Shown here: positions 11,277-22,859 of the stretch, piece after piece | Layout of the letters: each line of letters begins with the position of its first letter | Numbering within the stretch: position 1 is the first letter of the stretch | Assembly: GCA_001574975.1 (NCBI GenBank) | Contig: KQ965773.1 | Location: 176,954 to 240,953 of the forward strand | Direction of reading: 5' to 3' | Source: Gonapodya prolifera JEL478 | Taxonomy: Eukaryota; Monoblepharomycota; Monoblepharidomycetes; Monoblepharidales; Gonapodyaceae | DNA: 64,000 nucleotides | Notes under the pieces: generated by a model | The model's database searches: none | Seen by the model: only the letters and a program-made list of their open reading frames with translations | Told to the model about the DNA's origin: nothing | Made by a program: the position numbers and the translations under genes

Positions 11277-13217
11277 CTATCGCAATTTCACTTGCTCGTC
11301 TCGAATTAGTTGTGCTTCGACGTCATCGTCCAGAATAGCAGCGTCATCATCAACGCTCTCCCCATTATCATGTCCACCATTCGATGGTGCACCACCGAGG
11401 TTCTTCTCAGCCCATGCGAGAACGTCTTCCTCACCATCCTCTTCGGTCGCGCCTCTTCCCTTCGCGCCAACGTCCCTCTTTTGGGCAGTCGTCATGCCCA
11501 CACCAACATCCCCCGCTTCATAATCATCATCGTCCAGGGCTCCCTCGGGGGATGTGGGAAGGAGGAGCCCATATCGCGAGTTGTTGGCTGTCGGACGCCA
11601 AAGGAATAGGACGGACCAGAAAATCAACGCATACAACACGTTCAAGAATCCTTCGGTCCAGAGCCTATAAATACCGACGATTGCAGGTCAAACATATCTC
11701 GAAATCTTCACTCGTGAATGGTGGACTGAACTTACCATCGAATTTTCCAGTTTCTAGCCATCCATGCTTCCTCCGTATGACCGCGGAAGGCGATACTCAT
11801 ACACGCGAGAAAAACACCGAGCCCCACCATTCCGGCGATGAGAAGGCGATAAAGAGCGCGGTACATGCTGAGCTTGTGAACTTGCCGGCGAAGCTCGAGA
11901 GTTTGTATTGTTTGCGCTAGGGCGCTGAAAGTCCAAATGTAGAAAACAGTCATGGCCAGAGCGATAGGGAGCACTAAGTCGATTTCGTTTAGTCTGTATC
12001 GGCGGCTTCACCAGGGACAGTTGCTCACCAAAAACGAGGAAGTTGAACAAGTTCACGTCACGGCTGACCATTTGTCCCGCAATGTACAAGTTGCCAAAGA
12101 CAAAATGAACCCACGCCAGCCCTATGCACCGTTGCATCGTGCTTCCAAGGGTTGGCTTCACAACACCGAACCCAAGTGACACGATGAGCAAGATGAAAAG
12201 ACTGACGGTGTTCCGACCAGCACTGAGCACGACTACGAGTACAAGAAGGAAGTTTGACGGGGATCCGTGGTTGTTACTGGGGTTCATCCTCATCAGAAAG
12301 GGGGACGGAAGCAGGCCAACACGTGACTCACTAGTAATCATAGAATCCGTACGTGAATGAGTTCTCTAACATGATGAAGAATATGACCAAAGAGAGAAAG
12401 TTTTGAATCGGGAGGATTTCTCGCCAGTGCCACAAGGATAACCCCATCCACACCATTCCCACCGCCAGATAGAGCACGCTCATGATCCCATAGAACGGCA
12501 GTTTGTGGTACTCCACCCCAGGAATCTCTCCATATGGGTTTTTGAACCACGCCAATGCCTGGAACTGTTCGCCCGCTTCGTCAAAGTCGTCTGTTGTCGA
12601 CATCGCATAAACGCAGTAGTAGCCCGTCACATTCACATCGTACGAGAACGTCAGAGGAACGCGAACCGTCGGATCGGAGGCGAACGCGAGCCTGGCGGTC
12701 ACAACAGGGGCCGTCAGGGTGGCATTGGAGCGCACGATGAACCGTCCAATGTCCCCCTCCCCGCACGCGCCATCCTGCACCGCTGTGGAGTCGCAGAGAT
12801 ACTGAACATTGACCTCGCCCTCCGGGGTATACCCGAGCGCTCCCGTGTCCTCCCAATTATAGATTACAAGTGTCACATCTGTCTTGGCGACTTCGAACTT
12901 GACTCGGATTTTCGCGTCCAGGCCGCTGATGATATCCTCCCGCCGGAAAACGCCGCCGCATCTACGTGACATCAGCCGCGAAGAAGTCTTTCTTTGATGA
13001 TGGTCGTGAGTCCACGGTGACCCCTTTCAGTGGCTGCTTGCCAACCCACCAGCTTCTCCGAGAAAGCGTCCGCCCCCCTCACAAGCAGTAGCGCTCCAAG
13101 GAAGATGAGTGAGAGCCATCGTTGAAGGGAGTGTGGGAATTTGAAACGGGTGGAAGTCCTGTCCAGCATTAGCAACGAGTCATGCTTTGGTCCGTCGGTG
13201 TTTTCAAAGAATGACAT
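11277..13217 (-). CDS. PTM1/GPR107-type seven-TM (Lung_7-TM_R) protein
   Basis: Membrane protein of the Golgi/endosomal GPR107/PTM1 family. Exons 12332-about 12970, 12029-12276, 11736-11973 and 11277-11664 join in phase. They encode a lumenal domain, then the family signature WFKNPYGEIPGVEYHKLPFYG and seven hydrophobic helices (including LPIQNFLSLVIFFIMLE and IGLAWVHFVFGNLYIAGQ), and an acidic cytosolic tail rich in Asp and Glu. The N-terminal exon (ATG at 13217) gives a hydrophobic signal-like stretch LSLIFLGALLL. Its junction to exon 2 near 12970-13080 is not clean: several frames are open and none gives both good splice sites and the expected lumenal start. Either the splice is unusual or a base is wrong there. 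Confidence 0.88.
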
Positions 13218-13501
13218 TCACATTGAACAGTCATGTAATTGTTGTCAACAGGGACCGGTTGCTTTGAATTCAACTATACGTGTGCGTTAAAAGTAGAGTG
13301 GCTTCCTCGGACACATTGTTAATTTACCCAATTCCAAATTTCGTGGTCAAAATCATTGAAGCTCTCTTCATCGATTCGAAATCCATTCGGTGACTTACGA
13401 AAACGTAGTTGGCAATTTTGGCCGGCCACAAAAAAAAAAATTCTGCTTTGTTGGTCAGTCCGATTCACCTTCTATCTTCTCAACAAGGGTGACGTATTTA
13501 A
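13218..13501. other. Intergenic, AT-rich
   Basis: Contains an A11 run near 13430 and no coding signal. It lies between the PTM1 start and the secreted-protein fragment. Confidence 0.4.
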
Positions 13502-13700
13502 ACCACTCTGACGGGTAGCAACGTTATCTACGACGTCATTGCCACCAACCACACCGAAGAAATTAATCGTTTCAACACCAACTTGTCTTTGGCGATGTGT
13601 GCAAACACATCTTCCAACCTAGGACACCAAAACTTAAAGACCGTTTGCACTGCCTACAATGCAAAAGTCGGAGGCCCATCTCGTGCGCAACGGAGATCAA
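13502..13700 (+). pseudogene. Fragment related to the secreted Cys protein at 14242
   Basis: An open stretch on the plus strand matches the C-terminal half of the gene 0.7 kb downstream. It has ATNHTEEINRF against SNNTDVINAYD, and VCTAYNAKVGGPSR against LCNEYNSKVGGASR, with the Cys positions kept. A TAA stop directly precedes it in frame, and there is no signal peptide or 5' exon. It is therefore a 5'-truncated duplicate rather than an active gene. The similarity was judged by eye over about 60 residues. Confidence 0.6.
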
Positions 13701-14241
13701 GACTGTCGGAGGAACTCGCCCTCCTCGTGGCGGATAAAAGGCTTATTATTTAGAGTTTACGTTTGCTGTGCTAGCAAACTTAATTCCAAATATTATTGGC
13801 ACGTCCTGGTTTTGAAGCTCATCCACTCGGTTAGGTGAACCGTCGATGGCGCAAGGGGTTGCTGTTTTCATCAACTTTGCATTGAGGGAGGGGTATTTGT
13901 TCCTGCTGTGGTAAGGTACGCACATCCCAGAAAGCAAAATGAACGTATCCGTTCTCTTCACAACAATCGGGAAAATCTTCTCCGTTCCAGCCCTTCTTTG
14001 AAATGCCCTGGGGAAATCAAAGAATGAGATGTCTAAAGCAAATAGGAGCTACCCCAACCGTTCAGAACTCTTTTATCGGCTGATATGGAAACTCTGTCTA
14101 TGATGAAATCGAGGATGCAAAACTGTTCAAGAACTGTCGCACGCCACTTTAAAAGAAGCTCTGCCATGGGACCCACCATTGAACCCTCGCATCCAAGTCT
14201 CTCATCAATTCTAAATCCCATCCCTACTCATAATCATCGAA
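13701..14241. other. Intergenic
   Basis: No supported gene. A minus-strand open frame of 71 codons at 13746-13961 has no recognisable features and I do not call it. Confidence 0.4.
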
Positions 14242-14861
14242 ATGCCTTCCAGCCGCATCGCCATCATGCTCCTGGCTCTTGCCCCTCTTATTTCGTCCGC
14301 TTTTTGCTGCTGAAAGTGAGTTCCTCTCCACGCGTCTCCCTCGCACAACTCACACGGATGACTTTTGTTCCTGTCAACTGCTTTCTTTGGCTCTCCAGTC
14401 CACTTCAGCAAGCGCGCCACAGCCCAAAAGCTCGACTGCACCTCGTGTGACTCGAACATCAAAGGCGCCATCGCCGTGCAACAAGCCCCGTGCTCCAAGT
14501 TCGCACAGCTCTCCCAGTGCACCCCGACACAGAAGAACCTCTTCGTCGGCTGCCTCAACTCGCTGAGGGTCCTGGATGCCCTCACCAAGGACGACGTGAA
14601 CACCACTGTGACTTCCGTCAACGCTCTCTGCGACGCTCTCGCCTCCAACAACACTGACGTGATTAATGCGTACGACCAGAGCACTCCGCCGGCCAGTGCT
14701 CCAACTATGCTTCCAGCCCGGCTGCTACGAAGTTCCAAACCTTCAGGTCCTTGTGCAACGAGTACAATTCGAAAGTCGGAGGTGCTTCTCGCGACGATAT
14801 GAAGGTGCGGCAAGAGACAACAGCGACGGAGCCAAGTGAGTGCATTTGCGTGGAGCTGTGA
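14242..14861 (+). pseudogene. Small secreted Cys-containing protein, frame broken
   Basis: Two exons, 14242-14315 and 14399-14861. Exon 1 encodes a signal peptide (MPSSRIAIMLLALAPLISSA). Exon 2 encodes a mature chain with about eight Cys, including KLDCTSCDSN, and N-glycosylation sites. The protein is not recognised beyond 'small secreted'. As written, exon 1 reaches a TGA just before the donor. One T fewer in T5 at 14301-14305 would give a good cleavage site and the right phase. A second shift of the opposite sign is needed near 14681-14697, where the homology to the upstream fragment changes frame. Both breaks could be consensus errors, or the gene may be decaying. The stop is only 29 bp before the next gene's ATG. 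Confidence 0.55.
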
Positions 14862-14890
14862 TCCTGCTCATTCCATTTATATCGCACGTG

Positions 14891-16205
14891 ATGTCAACAG
14901 ATGAGGTTCTCCACGAACGTCCACCTGCGCCATATGATGCCAAACTTGATCTCAAGCTTCTGGAGGAGGTAAGCGCCGACGCACTACCATGCCTTTTTAA
15001 AGGTGAATTGCATGATCCGTGTCGGTTTTTGGACAGGCAAACAGGGAGTTGCTCGAACATACTCTCGACTATCTCCAACTCAAATTTCCATCGTCATTCG
15101 AATGGGTCGAGCTGGGTGGGAAGCGATTTTTTCAAAACAGTCATTTCGATCAAAGGTGGGATCTTGGACTAGGAGGCGATGACTGGGAGCGGCCGCTTTA
15201 CGTCCTCGGGCATTTGACCCAAGTGAGCGGTGGAACAACGTTTTCGAAGTCAACCACCAGACGCGCGACCCGGAAAATGTGTAATTAGGCTGACTGGGTG
15301 CTCGTTATGCCTGGAAATGAACCTCCCGACCCAGAGATGGATGGTGACATACCAGAGTACCGTTTTGTCTCGGCTGTCCATGTGTTCTCGTTTCCTTGGT
15401 GAGCAAAGATTTCGTCCTCCGCCGATTGAAGTGCAAAGTGACACGTGTTCCTACCGTTGTGTTCTCTGTTTGTAGCGTGATCCAGCGAGGGCGCATCGGA
15501 ACCCTCTTCACGACCGTCCATGGGCCCGTTTCCAAGTACAACTCGCAGCTCAGGAAGGGTATGAATAAGTGGGACTCTTTGGAGTTTGTGATGTCCCGGC
15601 GTCTTGTGTTAACCATCTTTTTCCACTCAAGGTTCTTTAATCCCGGTTTGCGGACTGGGAAACCCGTAAATCAGTACAGCTGGGCCGTCACGACTGATCC
15701 TCGCATGTAAGAGTGGCCATGGCTGGTCCCGGTTTTTTTTTTTTTTTTGACGTCATCTTCACCTCGCGGCGCACACCAGGTATCGCAAAGACTTCCAAGC
15801 CGACCGGCAGAAGAAGATTTCCCAATCCACAGACTCACCGCTCACGGCATCCAACCTCGCCGTGCCCGTGTTTTACCGCACGGAACGGCAGACCTTGATG
15901 CGACTCCCTCGAACGGGGGCGGTGGCGTTAGAGATCAAATCGACGATGCATACTCTAAGGAAAGCTGTGGAAAAAGAGGGACAAAGCTTTGTCCAGGGGT
16001 TGAATCGTGCGTTGCGTGGACTGGGTGATGATGTGAGGAGTGAGATTGTGTGATAATGGTGCGTGTGAGTGGAGCAGGAGCAACGTCTCACATGTCTGCA
16101 GCGGCTACCATATAGTTGAAGAGCTACAAAGAATTGTCAAAGGATGTTTACGAGTTGGTTTTGGCATACTTGGAGGGGATGTCGAGTGAAGGGAAGGATA
16201 TTTGA
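14891..16205 (+). CDS. DUF3445/HRQ-family protein (haem-dependent demethylase-like)
   Basis: Seven exons (14891-14968, 15037-15222, 15289-15398, 15476-15568, 15632-15706, 15780-16032, 16116-16205) join in phase to 294 residues. The order of motifs is that of the DUF3445 (HRQ) family, related to the alpha subunit of a haem-dependent oxidative N-demethylase: NRELLEHTLDYL; the ADWVLVMPGNE segment; YRFVSAVHVFSFPW; VHGPVSKYNSQLRKGMNKFF; NQYSWAVTTDP; and ERQTLMRLPRTGAVALEIKS. The PRTGAV block and the VHGPV histidine are conserved in the family. The function of the fungal members is not established, and I infer only an oxidative enzyme role. The intron before exon 6 carries a T18 run. Splice sites are canonical. 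Confidence 0.85.
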
Positions 16206-16539
16206 CCGGAACTCCAGGCGGAGGATTGATGAATGAATGGGGAATTATTTATTTTGAGGGGGAATTGCTTGCGTCTGGCTAATTATTATGTGTAAGAATG
16301 TGGGATTCAGGTGATGTGTACACCTAAGTTCAGTTTAGACCCTAGATGACCAGAGACGAACCATCAGGTGTCTAATGAGTGACCCAAAACCGTGCCAAGT
16401 ACAGCAGGCAGCTGTTGTCGATGCGGTCATTTTAGACTTCGGAAGGAATTCATTGGCCGAACTGGTCAGGATACCATTGCAACATAAATAGTCAAACAAC
16501 CCGAACGCACGCTCCGAACACCAAGCGCGCTCCACCAAA
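16206..16539. other. Intergenic
   Basis: No coding signal between the DUF3445 stop and the dehydrogenase ATG. Confidence 0.4.
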
Positions 16540-18035
16540 ATGGCCGTATCTCCTCCAAACAATGTGATTCTGTACGTCGGTAAGTCTCGCCAACAGTAAA
16601 GGAACAGGACAAAGTTGGGGGAATCGACCGACATGCCTCTTGAGAGCCATCAAGAGCCATTACTCCCACGGAACCCACTTCCAAACTGTCTACTATCACG
16701 AACTGACCTAATATCATCCTTTTCTTGTCCCATCGCTGGCAGATGGCATGTATCCGGACGCCGACCTCGAGAAGCGTATATTCGGACCAGAGTTCGAAAT
16801 CGTCATGACCAGCCGAATAAACAGCCTCGCGGACCTGACTCCCGAGCAGAGGGAGCGCGTCGTTGGACTTCTCATCTGGCGCGTTCCTGGTCCTGGAGAG
16901 GAGCTTAAAAAGTTCCCGAACCTGAAAGGGGTCGTCCGCATGGGCGTCGGGTACGATATCGTGGACCGGAAGGCGTGTGCTGAGCTTGGTGTGGGTGTGA
17001 TGAACGTGCCCGACTGTAAGTGGGACTCCTTGTTTGAAGGTTGAAGGGACACTCGACATACCCCCACCCCACCTTCGTTTTAAAGATGGCACCGCCGAAG
17101 TGTCCGAACAAGCAATTTCCATGACTCTTGCTCTCCGTCGAGGTCTCCTCTTTTATCACTACGACAGATTCCGCGGTGTCATCGACCGCCCACGTTCGAA
17201 TCCGGATCGGCCAGTTCATCAAGGAGAGCTTGACTGGAGGGTCGTGGAGGACCCCGTGATTCGACGAATGAGCGTGCAGACGTTTGGTATCCTGGGATTG
17301 GGCAGGATTGGAACCGCGTCGGCGCTGAAAGCCAAAGCGTTCGGGTTCCGCGTTATCTTCTACGACCCGTACGTACCAAACGGATTCGACAGGGCCATTG
17401 GAGTCGAGAGATACCGCGACCTGGACGCGTTTTTGAGGGAGTGCGACGTTCTGAGTCTGCACTGCAAGTACGTTTTGTCGCCCCCTCTTCGCACTGCTGT
17501 CTCCCAACGTTTACGTCTGTCCAAAAGCTTAAACCCGGAAACCCGCGGTATTATCGGCGCCCGCGAATTCCACCTCCTCAAGAAGAACGCCATCTTCATC
17601 AACACGAGCCGAGGCCCAACGTACGACATTGAGGCGCTTTACGATGCCCTCAAGGACGGGCACTTGAGCGGAGCTGGACTGGATGTTCTTCCGGTGAGTG
17701 AGAAAATGGTGACGTAGCACACGAGAGGCATGTTGACGGCATCGGAAACTCTTCCATCGAAAAAGGTCGAGCCTCCCAAGGCGCCATATCCTCGCTTAGT
17801 TCAGGCGTACAAGGACGGTGAAGAGTGGCTCAACGGGAAGGTTATCATCACTCCAGTAAGTCTTTCGCGATCATTTGGGGCACGGTCACGTAGGTTGCAA
17901 AACGCGCCCTCCCTTCAGCACGCCGCCTACTATTCGCCGGAAGCATACGATGACATTCGCCTGAAGAGCGCGGAAACCATGCGCGCGTTCTTTTCTCCGC
18001 AGCAGCAGAATGTGATCCCCCCCAATGCGCTGTAA
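16540..18035 (+). CDS. D-2-hydroxyacid dehydrogenase, CtBP-like
   Basis: NAD(P)-binding oxidoreductase of the D-isomer-specific 2-hydroxyacid dehydrogenase family, closest by motif to C-terminal binding proteins. Six exons (16540-16579, 16743-17015, 17086-17467, 17528-17693, 17766-17855, 17919-18035) join in phase to 355 residues. Seen in order: KGVVRMGVGYDIVD; NVPDYGTAEVSEQA; the Rossmann motif GILGLGRIGTASALKAKAFG; DPYVPNGFDRA; LNPETRGIIGAREFHLLK; the catalytic Arg in INTSRGPTYD; and the catalytic His in ITPHAAYYS. The active-site Glu appears to lie in LPVEPPK. A corepressor role is possible, but the PXDLS-binding cleft cannot be judged here. A metabolic reductase is the alternative. Confidence 0.92.
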
Positions 18036-18289
18036 GATAGCCATAAACAGCGAAGATATGTAATGCACGTATTTCCAACGACAGAAAGTTTCTGTTAGAG
18101 TCATCAAATTTAAAGAAGCTAGATTTTCGCATTATCCTCGGCGTCATACATGGGGAAAGCGGTCATTAAGACCGCCTGACGTGACACTGCAATAACTTTA
18201 TTCGCTTCTTGGTCCTATTGATGCAGTTATTGCACGTAAGATGACCCGTGAGAAAGAACAGGGCACCTCAATACCCACCCAAATTACGT

Positions 18290-19092
18290 TGTGGACGGCC
18301 CCTCGTCGGTCTTTAGTGTTGTGGGCAAATTCCATTGTCGAAATGACACCCAAGAGAGGCTTTCCGGGCACTGGATTGAGGAAGTTAATGGAGAAGGATA
18401 GAGTTGTCCTGAGATGTGTTCCCGTGATGAAGTTAGATCCACCTTTGTATCAGCAGGGGAAGGAAACGAACCAGTCGCCCAAAAGAAGTTGGAACCTGGA
18501 CGGTAAGGGTTGAGCTGGACTTGCGAATTCATCGGAGGGAGGAAGTCTTGACGCACAGTAGTCGGTAAATAATCTTTGCCGGGACAACTTCCCGAAAGAT
18601 TCTTACCCGAAAAGTATATCGTGCTCTGTACCAGATGTAGGCGCCCTCCCACTTGGATGACAAGCAAAGTTGAAAGTCCTGGCTCAATCGGGTCTCCAAA
18701 CGTCTCCCTCACCAAAACCTATCCATGCAGGGAGTTTCAAGTCCATCACCTGTCTATCAACCGTTCCTTTCTTGACAGTCACTGCCAACTCTTTGAGAGG
18801 CTCCAGCGCAGCAGGGTCAGAGAGCTTCAATCGACACCTCTCGAGAAGGGTTGGGTGCAACTGGAAACACGCCAATGTGATTGAGAAGAAGGTCAATTGA
18901 GCTGCAGTCAGATGTTCACGTTCTCGAAGGCTGCACGTTCAACCATGAGTGCCAGTCTGGATGCTACGGAAAATAAAAAGGACCCACCGCTGGATCCTTC
19001 CAACCAGACGAGAGTGTCGTGGTATATCGTCCCGGTCCGGATTTTGAAAACTCAAGGGAGCGGTCGAAAAGTTGGCGGGAGGGCGTCGACAT
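18290..19092 (-). CDS. Probable thioesterase-like (4HBT-type) gene, exons unresolved
   Basis: From the ATG at 19092, the minus strand reads RQLFDRSLEFSKSGPGRYT then a GTGGGT donor, resembling the N-terminus of fungal acyl-CoA thioesterase-like proteins. Further pieces fit that family: a TGTHG piece near 18940, ELAVTVKKGTVDRQVMDLKL near 18700-18780, and IQVGGRLHLVQSTIYFSG near 18600-18660. I could not join them into one clean model, and the C-terminus is uncertain. It may be a real multi-exon gene with short exons or a decayed one. Assignment rests on weak motif similarity only. Confidence 0.4.
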
Positions 19093-19451
19093 GGCTCTTT
19101 TGACCAAGAGTAGAGAAATCGATCGGCAGGCTGTGGGAGACGATGAGAATGGTCCCAAAATGTGTCGGGAACGTCGGATAATCGGCCAAAGCATTTACCC
19201 CTGTTACAGTTTGTGATGGAGGAATTGCGTGATGAATATAGCGCAAAAATAATCTGGTAATTATGTTAGTACACGGTTGATACTTAGGAGATGCCGTTGA
19301 CGTTTCGCAGCCAACTGCAGCAGTGAGGTGGGAAGATGGTAACCAGACAGCCCTATGGACATTCAATTCGTATGCTCGTAGTCAACACCACGTCCCGAGG
19401 AATGAAGATTATAGATGCGATTTTTCGTACAAGCTAGGGTATCCACAGTAT
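19093..19451. other. Intergenic
   Basis: Between the thioesterase-like start and the CBS gene stop; no coding signal supported. Confidence 0.35.
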
Positions 19452-20941
19452 TTACATGGAATTTTGTGGAACAGCGGCAGCAAGAGCCCGTAATACGTCA
19501 GTAAAAGACACCACGCCTGCGACTCGACCATGGTCTACAACCCAAATACGATGGCATTTGACCGCCGAGAGCTTGGCACTTGTAGTGAAAGGGTTCGGTA
19601 ACAATTTCAAAACAGTTGGTCATAAGTTGCTCGCGAGCAGAAGTCTACACTTACACTGTAAGTGCCAACGTGGACGTCGAGGGAAGCTCAAACACAGGCA
19701 TTCGGTCTTGTCCTGTCACTGAAATGCAGCTCGTATGTCAAGTGCACAGTCAAGACTGCAATCTGCTTGGCCACTCACTCATTCCAAGTTGTTGGTCGAG
19801 GAAGTGGGCAAATTGGAGGACGGATGTGTAAAGAAGAGGTACTTTCCGATTCAAGATGACGTAGCGTATGTCCGATTGTGAAACGTTGCCAAGAATCCGC
19901 CCTGACTTTCCGATGATGGGGACAGCAGACACTTTACTCTCGACTAAAAGCGGGATAGTTCTAGCTCTGAAGTTGGTGAAGAAACACAGCGAACGAGCTA
20001 CGCACCCATCAGCTTGATCGCCTCCACCACCGTTGTGCTCTCTTCCACCGACACGACATTGCCCTGCTTCCCCAATCCGAGTTCGGCAAGAGTTTTTGAA
20101 AGCACAGGCTTCAACTCAGCGAACTGCTCAGAGTTCCTGTACAGGTACTGCGCCAGTGCTGATTGGCTCAAGACGCCTTCCAGTCCCGAGGGTCCCATGA
20201 CGCACACGCGGTGAATGCCTTTGGAGAAGGCGCCGAGAACGTCTACAATGGTGCTGTCGGGTGTAACTGTTTCGACCTTTGAGTCACGTGTCCGCTCCTG
20301 TAAAACACATGGGGATTTACCATTCCACAGAGGATTTCGAGACGACAAATCTGCGGCAAGTCGTGCTGCTTTTCCAGGGATATCAGCAATGGAGCGGCTT
20401 CGAAAATCAAACAACGTCCAGACTACCTGGGACGGGTTGGAAGGAGTGAGCTCTCTGGATGAGCTCCTGGATCTCCAACGATCCATTTTCCGATAGATTC
20501 GGCGGTTGCCCCTTCTTCAGCACAATGAGGAGATACGCGGCGACGTCTGCCCAGTCGAGCGATCCTGGATTCCCAAACATGTTCAAGAGCCCAGACAACA
20601 TGGCGCTTGAACATCGACGTCTCACCAACGTATTGATTCTGGTTTTGGTCAAACTGCGAGCGAGGCTCCTTTGGTAACTATCACGCTGCCAACGAATAGC
20701 ACCACCATGATACGTACAATTGGTGCGGACGAGACGTCTGCTTTCGCAAGCTGCACCGTTGCAGCTTCTATTGTTGTCTCCGAGTCCACTGTTGTTACCT
20801 TTGAGAGCAGGAAATGTCACAGTTGGCAAACCATTGCGAGCTTTGGTATCCGCCAACCTTCTGCCCTTTGACAAGCGATCCCACTGGCTCGGTCCACCAT
20901 GATGTCTTCGATGAAAGTCCTGGATGTGAGTGTGAGTCCAT
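19452..20941 (-). CDS. Four-CBS-domain protein (SNF4/SDS23-like)
   Basis: Eight exons (20858-20941, 20718-20798, 20626-20653, 20427-20564, 20006-20368, 19779-19943, 19655-19718, 19452-19578) join in phase to 349 residues. Four CBS motifs are visible: VTTVDSETTIEAATVQLAKA with SSAPI and the DWADVAAYLLIVL turn; KVETVTPDSTIVDVL with HRVCVMG; KVSAVPIIGKSGRILGNVSQ with SDIRYVI; and KLSAVKCHRIWVVDHGRVAG with VVSFTDVLRAL. Paired CBS repeats bind adenine nucleotides, as in the AMP-kinase gamma subunit. The layout equals SNF4/SDS23-type proteins, with no other domain. Exon 3 is only 28 nt. Which subfamily it belongs to needs a tree; a regulatory, non-enzymatic role is inferred. Confidence 0.88.
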
Positions 20942-21065
20942 TATTCAGCCCTGAGTCACCCGGTGATTTGGGTTGGTGATCTGCTGTGGTCACTAATGAC
21001 CACGGACGCAGGTTCAACCAAAAACTTTTATGTATGCGATGATGATTACAACGTATCTACATGCT

Positions 21066-22702
21066 TTATTTCGATGTTGCTCGATCCCCAATCCCTCCGA
21101 TATGTATTCTCGGCCCACTCGACTTATTCTGGGCAATCGCTTGAATCTTCCTCAGCGGGTCCTTCTCCCCGCCTCCACCTCCCCCGCCAGATTTCCGCTT
21201 GGCAAAGTCCCCACTCACTTCCGACTTCGGAGCGTACTTGAGCAGGCGAGGCTCTATGGTGGGGCGGACGGCGCCTTGATATACCTTCTCGTCGAACTCG
21301 TTCATTTCTGCAACGGGGGCCGTGGGGGTGAGATAAGGCCGTGCTTTGGGGGCCGAGTTAGGTCCACGCGATCGGTGCTCAATTTCAACGCGATTTGCAG
21401 GTTGATGTGCACCGTAGAGTCCTTTTGACCATTGCACTGCGGTGGCATAGAGGTACATTTCAAGATTTTCTTTCATCTCTTGGAATCGTCGAAAACTCAC
21501 ACACGAGATTCTTGCACCGCTTTTGCACTTCGGGTGTCGTCTTCTCAGAGGTTCCAAGAAAGTTCACAATTCGACCTATCCGGCTGTCTCGGATCATCTC
21601 CTTTGTAAGCGACAGCTAAAAGATCCACGGATGAAGTGACTTCCGATTCCGGGAGATAGCCTAGTCAGCCATTCACCTGCTCCAAAACATCCAGCATTGC
21701 TGACTGGACAAGGAGGGGTGGTAATGACCCATCCTTTGCGGGTTCCAGCCACTCGCGCATCGCATGAAGCACACCGTTATCGAAAAATGCATCCTGTAGA
21801 TAATGTCTAAGAGCGATTTCGGATAAATTTTCGAGGAATTTGGGCATCTTTTCCAACAAAACCCACTTGGATAAGTGATTCTTCACTGCATTCACCATCT
21901 TCACCTTCGCAAGCGCCGGCTGTCCCTGTTCGATGAATCCCCTATCCCGCTCCGCCGCCCGTCTCATTTCCTCGCTCAACTTGGATGCAATTTCGTCGCC
22001 CGCCTTCAGGGGAGACGGGTGAACATCGCCCACAAGGTATAATCACAACACCTCTCACCGTTGTGAGATCCACCTCCCCGTCTACAGCCCGTACTTTCTT
22101 CTGTCGCTTGATCTTTCCCGCCGCCAGAGCATCTTTAATTTCCTTGTCAATCCGCTTGCGTATTGTGGTATTCTCGTCGGAATCCGGCTCCGCGTCGTCT
22201 AAAGCGCCGTCAGGCTTCCCGTTCCCATCACCGCCTTCAGCATCCCTTCTCTTGGATCGTTTCTTCTTTTTGCGTCTTTGGAGATATGTCCAACACCACC
22301 GGGGCAGGTGGTGAGAATTGGTGACATCGAGAGGATAACTCGCTCACAACTCACCCTTCGTCATAATCTCCGGCCGCCTCCCCATCCTCCGTCCTCCGCT
22401 TTCTTCTCTTCTTCTTAAACTTGAGATCTTCATACCCTCCATCCCCCTCTTCGCGACCATCGTCCTCTTCATCCCCCTCCGATTCACTCCCGCGCGCTTC
22501 CCGCTTCTTCTTCCGCCTCTTTTTCTTGTCACTTCGGTCCCGTTTTCGCTCGTCGTCTGTGAGCGGACCCGAGGTGACAGACTATGGTGAGAATGAGGGG
22601 GGAAGAGCTGATAGATAGGGAGCACATACCGGAAGACGAGAGGTTGACAGAACTGAGCTCAGAGTCCGAGCCTCCGAAAAGCTCTCGGTCGCGCTCGTCC
22701 AT
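21066..22702 (-). CDS. IWS1: IWS1/SPN1 transcription elongation factor
   Basis: Binds Spt6 and RNA polymerase II during elongation and acts in mRNA processing and chromatin transactions. Six exons (22630-22702, 22355-22556, 22059-22275, 21677-22003, 21501-21615, 21066-21436) join in phase to 434 residues. The N-terminal half is charged and disordered (KKKRRKKKREARGSESEGDE). The C-terminal half holds the TFIIS N-terminal-domain core: EIALRHYLQDAFFDNGVLHA, REWLEPAKDGSLPPLLVQSA, then DSRIGRIVNFLGTSEKTTPE and VQKRCKNLVLQWSKGLYG. The tail carries a Gly7 run and the family's basic end. It is co-oriented with the dynein light chain gene, 158 bp downstream of that gene's stop. Confidence 0.95.
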
Positions 22703-22859
22703 TGGGCCGGGGTTGCGATGGATGAAGCGAGAATGTAATCAATGAATCACTTTTACACAGCAGCACATTACATAACAACCAAACTTCATTCGTAGTAAAT
22801 ACCTTACCACGACAAACGAAAATAAATTAGAAGAAGTCATAAAGGAAGTGGGCCACAGT

